From contig CAYWGD010000016.1 of the NCBI GenBank assembly GCA_964457335.1, positions 23,837-87,836 of the forward strand: a DNA stretch of 64,000 nucleotides, written 5' to 3'. Made by a program: the position numbers and the translations under genes. How positions within the stretch are numbered: position 1 is the stretch's first letter; the number at the start of each line of letters is the position of its first letter. The DNA comes from CAJBVW01 sp964457335. Lineage in GTDB: Bacteria; Myxococcota_A; UBA796; SXON01. Positions 50,005 to 56,934 of this stretch are shown one piece after another. Below the pieces are notes generated by a model. That model was not told where the DNA came from and did no database searches. It saw only the letters and a list, made by a program, of their open reading frames with translations.

Positions 50005-50627
50005 ACCCGCCCCCGCACCTCACGCCGCGCGACACCGGCTGGATCGAGGTCGTGACCGGCTGCATGTTCTCCGGCAAGACGGAGGAGCTGATCCGCCGCA
50101 TCCGCCGCGCGCAGTACGCGCGCCAGCGGGTCGTCGTGTTCAAGCCCGGCATCGACGTGCGCTACAGCGAGGACAGCGTCGGCTCCCACTCCGGGCAGCG
50201 CCTGCGCTCGTTCTCGGTGGAGTCCGCGAGCGACATCCCGGCGCTCGTCGGGGATGCCCAGGTCGTCGGCATCGACGAGGGGCAGTTCCTCGGCGCCGAC
50301 CTCCCCGCCGTGTGCGAGCAGCTCGCGAACGAAGGGCGGCGCGTGATCGTCGCCGGGCTCGACACCGACTACCTCGGCCGCCCCTTCGAGCCGATGCCGC
50401 ACCTGCTCGCGATCGCCGAGTACATCACGAAGAACCTCGCCATCTGCGTGGTGTGCGGGAACCCGGCCGACCGGAGCCAGCGCGTCGTGAACCGCGACGC
50501 GCGCTTCCTGGTCGGCGAGACGGACGCCTACGAGGCCCGCTGCCGCCTCCACTGGGATCCCAACAACTTCGAGCCCGTGCAGCAGCGGCTCGACCTCGGG
50601 CGGAACCTCTCCGAGGGCGAGCCGTAG
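50001..50627 (+). CDS. tdk: thymidine kinase
   Basis: 208 residues. ATG overlaps the preceding stop (ATGA). Walker A is GCMFSGKT (20-27) followed by EELIRRIRRAQYARQ. QVVGIDEGQFLG is the Walker B/DEGQF motif. GRRVIVAGLDTDYLGRPFEP is the lid/substrate region, and CVVCGNPADRSQR with ARCRLHW supply zinc-type ligands (the last pair Cys/His). This is the type II (TK1-like) enzyme phosphorylating thymidine in nucleotide salvage, in the cytosol. Confidence 0.95.
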   Translation: MNPPPHLTPRDTGWIEVVTGCMFSGKTEELIRRIRRAQYARQRVVVFKPGIDVRYSEDSVGSHSGQRLRSFSVESASDIPALVGDAQVVGIDEGQFLGADLPAVCEQLANEGRRVIVAGLDTDYLGRPFEPMPHLLAIAEYITKNLAICVVCGNPADRSQRVVNRDARFLVGETDAYEARCRLHWDPNNFEPVQQRLDLGRNLSEGEP

Positions 50628-50634
50628 GCCCGGT

Positions 50635-51489
50635 TCACGGCCGCGGGGTCGCGCAGCCCTCGTAGTACTGGATCTCCGGCATGTAGGCGTGGCCGAACGC
50701 CGTGCAGACGTGGGTGTGGTAGCGGTCGGTGAACCACGTGCCGCTCGCCGCGACGATGTCGTGGAGGTGCCCGTTCTGGGCGTCGAGGTCCGCGGTGTCG
50801 ACCGCGCTGCCGTCGGCCTCGGTGCAGCCGAGCAGCACGGTGCCGTCGCACATGATGCCGTACACCTCGACCTCCGCCTCCCCGGGCGTGGTGGTCGTGA
50901 CCATCCCGAGCGCCTCGAGGACGGTGAGCGCGGCGGGGTTGGGCCCGTGGTGGTGGTACACACCCGTACCCTCCGGGTGCGCCTCCCAGGTGTCGAAGGT
51001 CTGGTCCTCCTGCGTGATGTCGTCCCCGGGGGCGGCCATCGCCGCGAAGATCACCGTTCCGTCGAGGCTGACGCCGTTCCCGCCGGGGTACTCCTCGTCG
51101 CTCGTGCCGGCCGAGAGGTCGACCATGTCGTCGGTGATCGTGATGCCCTTGGCCGTCGGCTCGACCGGCACCGTGATGGTCATCGCCTGCTCGGCGAGCA
51201 CGTTCGGGTTCTGGAAGTGCGTGCCGCCCCGGTCGTCGAAGGCCTCGTAGTTGGGGTCGTTCGTCGGGTAGTAGGGGCTCGTGTGCGGGGGGAGGTTCAC
51301 GGTGGCGATCGCCACCTCGTCGTCGGCGAGCGCGACGTCCACGCAGCGGTAGAGCTCCTGGAAGAACGCCGGCACGTCGTCCGCCACGGTCGTCTCGCAG
51401 TTGTCGAGCGTGCGCAGGTCGTCGTTGATCGCGGCGGTGTCGTCGTCACAAGCGGCGAGGAGGAGGAGGGGGAGGAGGGCGGCGCGCAT
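50635..51489 (-). CDS. YHYH-domain lipoprotein
   Basis: 284 residues from the ATG at 51489; MRAALLPLLLLAAC gives lipobox Cys14. RTLDNCETTVADDVPAFF opens the mature part. GTHFQNPNVLAEQAMTITVP, GVSLDGTVIFAAMAAPGDDI and THE YHHHGPNP segment (GTGVYHHHGPN) followed by QNGHLHDIVAASGTWFTDRY and HTHVC are typical of the YHYH family, whose clustered histidines and tyrosines suggest metal binding. Extracytoplasmic; molecular role unknown. Convergent with thymidine kinase, 7 bp between stops. Confidence 0.78.
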   Translation of the reverse strand: MRAALLPLLLLAACDDDTAAINDDLRTLDNCETTVADDVPAFFQELYRCVDVALADDEVAIATVNLPPHTSPYYPTNDPNYEAFDDRGGTHFQNPNVLAEQAMTITVPVEPTAKGITITDDMVDLSAGTSDEEYPGGNGVSLDGTVIFAAMAAPGDDITQEDQTFDTWEAHPEGTGVYHHHGPNPAALTVLEALGMVTTTTPGEAEVEVYGIMCDGTVLLGCTEADGSAVDTADLDAQNGHLHDIVAASGTWFTDRYHTHVCTAFGHAYMPEIQYYEGCATPRP

Positions 51490-51558
51490 GGGTCTCCAGT
51501 GTCTCGAGGGGGACAACGGGTTGGAGGCCTGGACCTGGATCCTCGGGCAAGGATTTTT

Positions 51559-52521
51559 TCAGCGACCCGCGAGCGACTGCGCCACCCACCACGCGCGCAG
51601 GAAGTTCTCGCCGCGTACCTGGGCGATCTCCAGCTCGCCCCAGCCGCGCCGACGGAGCTCCTCCCAGATCTTCCCGAGGTCGGCGGCGGTGGTCAGCCCC
51701 GCGGGGGTGGTGATGAGGCCGTCGTAGTCGCTGCCGAGGGCGACGGCGCCGATCCCGCCCACCTTCCGGACGTGCTCCACGTGGTCGGCCGCCTTCTTCA
51801 CGTCGGCCGGGCTCCCGAGGAAGGTCGCGTGCAGGTTGAGCCCGACCACCCCCCCGGTCGCGGCGATGCAGGCGATCTCCTCGTCGGTCAGGTTGCGGGC
51901 GTGCGCGCGCACCGCCGCCGCGTCGGAGTGCGACGCCACGACCGGCACCGTCGAGTCGGCGCACACGTCGAGCGTGGTGCGCTTCGAGGCGTGCGAGAGG
52001 TCGATCACCACGCCGAGCCGCTGCGCCTCGGCGACGAGCGCGCGCCCCGCGTCTGTGAGGCCGCCGCCGCCGTCGCCCGACGAGCCCGCGAACCGGTTGG
52101 AGAAGCTCCACGTGAGGCCCAGGAGCGCGAGGCCGCGCCCGTGCAGCGTCCGGAGCCCTTCGACCCCGCTCGTGTCGAGGCCGTGGGCCCCTTCGAGCGC
52201 GTAGACCATCGCGACGCCTCCGGCGGCGGCCACGGCCCGCGCGTCGGTCGGCGAGCGGACCAGCGTCACGCCGTCGAGCCGCGCGTCCTCCCGCTCCATC
52301 CGCGCGAGCAGCGCGTCGGTGTGCGCCTCCCACTGCGCCTCGCGCGGGGGCCAGAGCACCATCACCGCGAGGTTCGTCCCCCCGGCCCGCAGCTCGCCGA
52401 GCCCCGCCTCGAGCCCGGCGCCGTCGAGGCCCCGGTCCTTGCGGTGGAGCTGCGTGGGCGTGTCGAGGTGGAGGTCGGCCTGCATCTCGACCGCGAGGGC
52501 CGTCGCCAGGAGGAGGAGCAT
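51559..52521 (-). CDS. membrane dipeptidase (M19 family)
   Basis: 320 residues with a signal-like N-terminus MLLLLATALAVEM. Binuclear zinc site: His18 and Asp20 in ADLHLDTP, bridging Glu in ALEGAHGL, His residues in VIDLSHASKRT and VASHSDAAAV. LGSDYDGLITTPAGL carries the substrate-contacting Asp. The renal-dipeptidase family cleaves dipeptides, including D-amino-acid-containing ones. Exported or lipid-anchored location is likely. Divergent from the discoidin gene across a spacer holding repeat copy B. Confidence 0.9.
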   Translation of the reverse strand: MLLLLATALAVEMQADLHLDTPTQLHRKDRGLDGAGLEAGLGELRAGGTNLAVMVLWPPREAQWEAHTDALLARMEREDARLDGVTLVRSPTDARAVAAAGGVAMVYALEGAHGLDTSGVEGLRTLHGRGLALLGLTWSFSNRFAGSSGDGGGGLTDAGRALVAEAQRLGVVIDLSHASKRTTLDVCADSTVPVVASHSDAAAVRAHARNLTDEEIACIAATGGVVGLNLHATFLGSPADVKKAADHVEHVRKVGGIGAVALGSDYDGLITTPAGLTTAADLGKIWEELRRRGWGELEIAQVRGENFLRAWWVAQSLAGR

Positions 52522-52550
52522 GGGCGCGGCTTATCGTTTTGCTGGTTCTG

Positions 52551-52583
52551 GGGGGGGCGAGCCCCCCCGCAACGCCCCCCCCG
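52551..52583 (-). repeat. GGGGCGTTGCGGGGGG intergenic repeat, copy B
   Basis: On the minus strand: G-run, GCGTTGC, G-run, CTCG loop, C-run. It lies about 30 bp upstream of the dipeptidase start, comparable to copy A, which lies 27 bp upstream of the alpha/beta hydrolase start and in the same orientation toward divergent spacers. The adjoining CTTATCG may be the gene's promoter motif. Confidence 0.6.
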
Positions 52584-52705
52584 ACACGCCGGCGGGCACT
52601 CTCGCCACGGTCGAGCCGGCGCCCGGACTTTACGACCCTCTCACGGCGTTGGTTTGACGTCGGACGCGACGGCACGCTATTGCCGCCGGTCGGAGGTCTC
52701 CCGGA

Positions 52706-54517
52706 ATGTTGTCGCTGCTCCTCGCCGTCTCGCTCGCGAACGCCAAGGCCACCGCCTCCTCCGTCGCCGAGGACGACAAGGGGAAGCACACCGCGGACCT
52801 CGCGCTGGACGGGCTCCTCTCCACCGGCTGGGCCGAAGGCGGCGTCGGCCACGGCGAGGGCGCGTGGTGGGAGTTCGAGCTCCCGTCGGCGACGAAGCTC
52901 GAGACGCTCTCCTTCTGGGGCGGCAACCTGTCCGACGGCAAGAAGTCCTTCCGCGAGTACGCCCGGCCCAAGCTCGTGCGCGTGTACGTGGACGGCGTGC
53001 AGCAGGGCGAGAAGGACGAGGAGGGGAACTTCAAGGGCTTCCGCCTCCAGGACGAGATGAAGCGCATCGACGTCCCGGTCGACGTGACCGGCAAGAAGGT
53101 GCGCCTCGAGGTCGTCGAGACCTTCGAGGGCTTCGTCTTCGCGGACTGCTACATCAGCGAGTTCGCGGTGAACTTCACCGAGGGCGAGCGCGCGAAGGCC
53201 GTGGAGAAGGTCGAGGCGTGGCGCACCGGGAAGGAAGGGATCAAGCTCCACGAGAAGCACGAGGAGGAGGTCCTCGCCGCCTTCAAGAAGCACAAGGAGG
53301 ACGAGGACGAGAACGAGGGTCTCGACTTCCTCATGGCCGCCGCCGGCGACGGCCCGACGTACCTCCGCAAGAAGGTGACCTCCCTCGTGCCCGAGGGCTA
53401 CCGCGCCGCGGCGATCGTCCCCGACGCGAAGTCGATGGAGGCCATCCGCAAGCTCAAGGATCCCAACGGCATCCCGGGCCTCGAGATGGCCGCGCTGCGC
53501 GCCATCGGGAAGGAGCAGAAGGAGATCAAGGAGATCATCGAGATCTTCTACGCCTACCAGGATCTCCAGAGCGGCGGCCGCCGGAACATCCAGGCCTGGG
53601 GCGAGAAGGGCTGGGAGGTCGGCGCGCTCCAGAGCTTCGGCGAGCCGCTCGCCGTCGAGATCGACCGCTTCGGGCAGCTGTACGTGGCCGACACGGGCAA
53701 CAACCGGCTGCAGCTCTTCAACCAGGACGGCCTCTCCGAGAAGCAGTGGGGCGCGAAGCCGGACGTGTCCAGCTTCTGGTTCGGCGGGAAGCGCACCTGG
53801 TACGCCGCGGGCAGCGGCTCGGACGATCAGAACGGGTCCTTCCAGAACATCGTGGATGTCGAGCTGATCCCGGGCAAGGAGGCGGACCGGTTCGCCACGC
53901 TCGACGCGACGGGCCGCGTGCAGCTCTTCAACGAGGACGGCCAGCCGCTCATCGGGTGGACCGCCCGCGTCGACCACCAGATGTCCGCGAAGGTCGGCGG
54001 CGAGGGCTACCTCGCCTGGATCCCGCAGAAGAAGGTGCTCGTCGTCTTCATCGGCGACACGGCCACCGTCTTTTCGCTCGACTCCGAGGAGGTCGGGCGT
54101 TGGGACGTGAAGGACGGGACGCCCAACGCGGTCGAGGTCGGCAAGGACGGCAAGTTGTACCTTGGCTTCGGCGGCAGCATCAACCAGTACAGCCACGACG
54201 GCTTCCGCTTCGGCACGGTGATCGACAAGACGATCCTCGGCGAGGGCTTCGAGGACGTGGACCTCTCCCGCGACGAGGAGGGGCGCCTCTGGGCGCTCAC
54301 CGACACGGGCTGGGCCTTCAACTTCAAGAAGCCGGGCAAGCTCGACTGGAAGGTGAAGGTGAGCGACGTCGCCTTCATCCGGCCGCGCTTCGCCGTCTCG
54401 CAGGGCATGGTGTTCGTCACCGACCGCGACCGGATCGTGAAGGCCGACGCGCTGCAGCTCCACACCGACGAGATCGACGCGCAGAAGGCCGAGGCGGCGG
54501 AGAAGGGGGAGAAGTGA
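52706..54517 (+). CDS. discoidin-like / NHL-repeat exported protein
   Basis: 603 residues; ribosome site CGGAGG, signal MLSLLLAVSLANA. Residues about 18-165 are a discoidin (NADase-type glycan-binding) domain: ADLALDGLLSTGWAEGG, WWEFELPSATKLETLSFWGG, FADCYISEFAVNF. A highly charged helical segment follows (165-300). From about 310 come NHL-type blades: PLAVEIDRFGQLYVADTGNN, RLQLFNQDG, PNAVEVGKDGKLYLGFGGSI. A ligand-binding extracytoplasmic protein, possibly glycan-directed. Its TGA overlaps the next gene. Confidence 0.78.
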   Translation: MLSLLLAVSLANAKATASSVAEDDKGKHTADLALDGLLSTGWAEGGVGHGEGAWWEFELPSATKLETLSFWGGNLSDGKKSFREYARPKLVRVYVDGVQQGEKDEEGNFKGFRLQDEMKRIDVPVDVTGKKVRLEVVETFEGFVFADCYISEFAVNFTEGERAKAVEKVEAWRTGKEGIKLHEKHEEEVLAAFKKHKEDEDENEGLDFLMAAAGDGPTYLRKKVTSLVPEGYRAAAIVPDAKSMEAIRKLKDPNGIPGLEMAALRAIGKEQKEIKEIIEIFYAYQDLQSGGRRNIQAWGEKGWEVGALQSFGEPLAVEIDRFGQLYVADTGNNRLQLFNQDGLSEKQWGAKPDVSSFWFGGKRTWYAAGSGSDDQNGSFQNIVDVELIPGKEADRFATLDATGRVQLFNEDGQPLIGWTARVDHQMSAKVGGEGYLAWIPQKKVLVVFIGDTATVFSLDSEEVGRWDVKDGTPNAVEVGKDGKLYLGFGGSINQYSHDGFRFGTVIDKTILGEGFEDVDLSRDEEGRLWALTDTGWAFNFKKPGKLDWKVKVSDVAFIRPRFAVSQGMVFVTDRDRIVKADALQLHTDEIDAQKAEAAEKGEK

Positions 54518-55785
54518 TCCTCCTCCTCCTCCTCGCCCTGGCCTGCAGCGGCGAGCCGGAGGTCGCCGCGACGCCGGAGCCCGCGCCGACGCCGACCCCG
54601 GCTGCCGCGGCCGCCGCGGCGGCGGCGCCGACCGTCTGGAAGACCGACAACATCGACCAGCTCGTGCCCGTGGCGCCGACCCGCGCCACCACGGTCGGGC
54701 GCGCCATCCCCGCGGTCCCGGCCTACGACACCGCGCTGCAGGCGCTGAGCGGCGTCGTCGAGACCTACGCCGGCGACCCCGACAACCCCTGGGCCATCGC
54801 CCACGGCATCCTCGCGCGCGGCGCCGACTTCCGCCTCCGGGACGGGCGGCCCGCGGTCCCGCACCTCTTCTCGACCTACGCCGAGCCGCGCACCGTCGGG
54901 ACCCGCACCCTGCTCGGCTTCCCGAAGGCCCTCGGGGACATCCGGGTGGAGCCCCACACCGACCTGTTGCTGAAGAACCTCGGCGAGGTGGGCGTGGCCC
55001 CCGAGACGACGTTCCCGACGCGCCAGGGCGACGTGCCGGTCGCCGACCTGTACCGCTACACCCTGCTGAAGACGTACCTCGTCCCCGCGAAGAACCAGAG
55101 CTCCTACGACGGGCCGAACGACATGCCGTGGGGGCTCCAGGCCCTCGCGCAGTGGGCGCCCACCGACGAGGTCCAGTGGATCGCGACGGACGGCACGCCG
55201 ATGGACCTCGACTTCCTGACGAGCTTCACCGTGGCGGTGCTCACGCAGGAGAGCGCGTTCATGTTCGAGGCCATGCAGCGGAAGCAGCGCTTCCAGCGGC
55301 AGGGCCAGCCGCTCTTCAGCTACACGTGCGGCGGCGCGCACCTCGTGCAGGGCGCCAGCTACGCGGTCGCGCGCGGCTACGGAACGCCCAAGGACCGGAA
55401 GGCGGTCGAGGCGCAGGTGCCGCTCTTGTTCTACCGCCTCCCGATCGAGCTCGAGATCTACGACGAGGCGATGAAGCGGAACGCCAAGCACCGCACCCGC
55501 CTCCTCGTGCAGCGCATGAAGTTCCTCGGGCACTTCCTCGAGACGACGAGCAAGATGCAGGCGATGGGCCTGTTCGTGCCGGACGACGAGCAGATGAAGC
55601 TGCTCGAGGGCGCCGCGCAGAACCTCGTGCTCGTGGTCGAGGCGCTGAAGAAGCAGGGCGTCCTCGACAACATGGACGAGCTGCGCGAGCAGGACGAGCA
55701 GCTCTTCCTCGACGTGATCGGGGACGCCTGCCACGCGGTGCGCGGGCTCGAGCTCGCGCTGGGGCGGGGCACGGTTCGCTGGTAG
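54514..55785 (+). CDS. unknown lipoprotein coupled to the discoidin protein
   Basis: 423 residues from a GTG that overlaps the upstream TGA (GTGA). ILLLLLALAC gives a lipobox (Cys11). An Ala/Pro linker (poly-Ala near 30-40) is followed by a large soluble part: VVETYAGDPDNPWAIAHGIL, DGRPAVPHLFSTYAEPRTVG, SYDGPNDMPWGLQALAQWAP, FSYTCGGAHLVQGASYAVAR and LRVQ-like basic helices (RTRLLVQRMKFLGHFLETTS). GGAHL and the helical content recall exported enzymes of wall metabolism, but no active site is certain. Functionally tied to the discoidin protein by coupling. Confidence 0.7.
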   Translation: MILLLLLALACSGEPEVAATPEPAPTPTPAAAAAAAAAPTVWKTDNIDQLVPVAPTRATTVGRAIPAVPAYDTALQALSGVVETYAGDPDNPWAIAHGILARGADFRLRDGRPAVPHLFSTYAEPRTVGTRTLLGFPKALGDIRVEPHTDLLLKNLGEVGVAPETTFPTRQGDVPVADLYRYTLLKTYLVPAKNQSSYDGPNDMPWGLQALAQWAPTDEVQWIATDGTPMDLDFLTSFTVAVLTQESAFMFEAMQRKQRFQRQGQPLFSYTCGGAHLVQGASYAVARGYGTPKDRKAVEAQVPLLFYRLPIELEIYDEAMKRNAKHRTRLLVQRMKFLGHFLETTSKMQAMGLFVPDDEQMKLLEGAAQNLVLVVEALKKQGVLDNMDELREQDEQLFLDVIGDACHAVRGLELALGRGTVRW

Positions 55786-55810
55786 CCGCGGACGCTCCAC
55801 CATCACGCAA

Positions 55811-55851
55811 GGGCGGGGGCGTTGCGGGGGGCCGGTGAGGCCCCCTGCCCC
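55811..55851 (+). repeat. GGGGCGTTGCGGGGGG intergenic repeat, copy C
   Basis: GGGCGGGGGCGTTGCGGGGG continues with GCC-GGTGA-GGCCCCCT, the strongest stem of the three copies. It lies between convergent stops (55785 and 55861), so it can also act as a terminator. Confidence 0.6.
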
Positions 55852-55860
55852 AAGAGCCAG

Positions 55861-56934
55861 CTACTCCGCCGACTCCGTGACGGCCGCACCGAGCTGCGCG
55901 TCGATCTCCCGGACGCGCTCCTGGATCCGCGCCTGCGCGTGCGAGATGAGCACGAGGCGCGTGGCCATGAGCACGCCCTCGATGGAGGAGCCCGGCGCGC
56001 CTGCAACAGCGGCCTCACCCTGCGCGCGGATGCTGGTGGCGCTGGCGGCCCGGCGGTGGAACGCGAACGCGGCCGCGGCGAGCTCGGCCGCGCGTGCGAG
56101 CGCGGCGCGGTCCCCGTCGGCCAGCGCGGCGTCGGCCACCTCGCGGTAGAGGGCCTCGTGGGCGGCGTCGCGGGCGGCGTCGTCGGCGAAGTCGGCGCGG
56201 CCGATGTCGACGAGGCGCTGGATGCCGCTCTCGAGCGCGTCGTGGTCGAGCACGCCTGGGGGCGCGATCCACGGGGTGGGGCCGCCCTCCTCCTCGGGCG
56301 CGGGCGCCTTGGCGAGCGGGTCGAGGACGCGGGCGCTCTGGAGCGTGGCCGGCGGCACGTGCTCGAGGAAGTGGTGCCAGTCGTGCTTGTGCTCGCCGGC
56401 GGTCGAGAAGCGCTCGGCGTAGTGCAGGCCGGTGGTGAAGGGGATCTCGACGAGGTCGGTGCGCCCCTCCGCCTGCTTCCAGAGGTCGCGGAGGTCGCCG
56501 CGGCCGAGGTGGGCGTGGCGCATCTCCTTGAGCGTGCCCGCGCTCACCAGCATGCCGAGCGCGCAGTTGCCCGTCGCGTCGCTGGTCGTGAGCGTGAGCT
56601 CGATGTCGCCGTCGATGTCGGGCACGGAGAGGAACGCCCGTGACGGCAGGTCGAAGCTCTCCTTGGCGAGCGTGAACGCGCGGGGCGCGGCCACCTCCTC
56701 GATCTTCACGCCCTTGGACTTGAGCTTGTGCAGCGCGGCGGACGCGGCCTTGCGCAGGTCCTTCGGCGCGTTCACCGACTGGAGCGCGGCCGTGTTGCCG
56801 AGGGCGGCGGCGGCGGCGATCGCGGCGAGGGGGTCGGGCAGGGCGGCGACGTTGCCCACGCCCTCGTGGGCCCAGGCGACAGAGGCGGCGTCGGCCGTGC
56901 GCTCGACGATGGCGGTGACGGCGGGATCAGGCAT
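55861..56934 (-). CDS. unknown protein coupled to malic enzyme
   Basis: 357 residues; ATG at 56934 lies 8 bp inside the end of the malic enzyme gene. Helical N-terminal half (SVAWAHEGVGNVAALPDPLA, LGNTAALQSVNAPKDLRKAA, SAALHKLKSKGVKIEE), which reads like a helical-repeat or armadillo-type segment. A mixed middle follows (LSVPDIDGDIELTLTTSDAT, HKHDWHHFLEHVPPATLQSA) and a helical end (RAAELAAAAFAFHRRAASAT). No catalytic motif recognised. Cytosolic. It may modulate an enzyme or serve translation-linked assembly, but this is not shown. Confidence 0.7.
   Translation of the reverse strand: MPDPAVTAIVERTADAASVAWAHEGVGNVAALPDPLAAIAAAAALGNTAALQSVNAPKDLRKAASAALHKLKSKGVKIEEVAAPRAFTLAKESFDLPSRAFLSVPDIDGDIELTLTTSDATGNCALGMLVSAGTLKEMRHAHLGRGDLRDLWKQAEGRTDLVEIPFTTGLHYAERFSTAGEHKHDWHHFLEHVPPATLQSARVLDPLAKAPAPEEEGGPTPWIAPPGVLDHDALESGIQRLVDIGRADFADDAARDAAHEALYREVADAALADGDRAALARAAELAAAAFAFHRRAASATSIRAQGEAAVAGAPGSSIEGVLMATRLVLISHAQARIQERVREIDAQLGAAVTESAE

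Noticed and set aside
50689..54513. Long upstream extension of the frame of the lipoprotein at 54514
   Set aside because: It crosses three convincing genes in other frames; the GTG at 54514 with lipobox and GTGA overlap is the real start.
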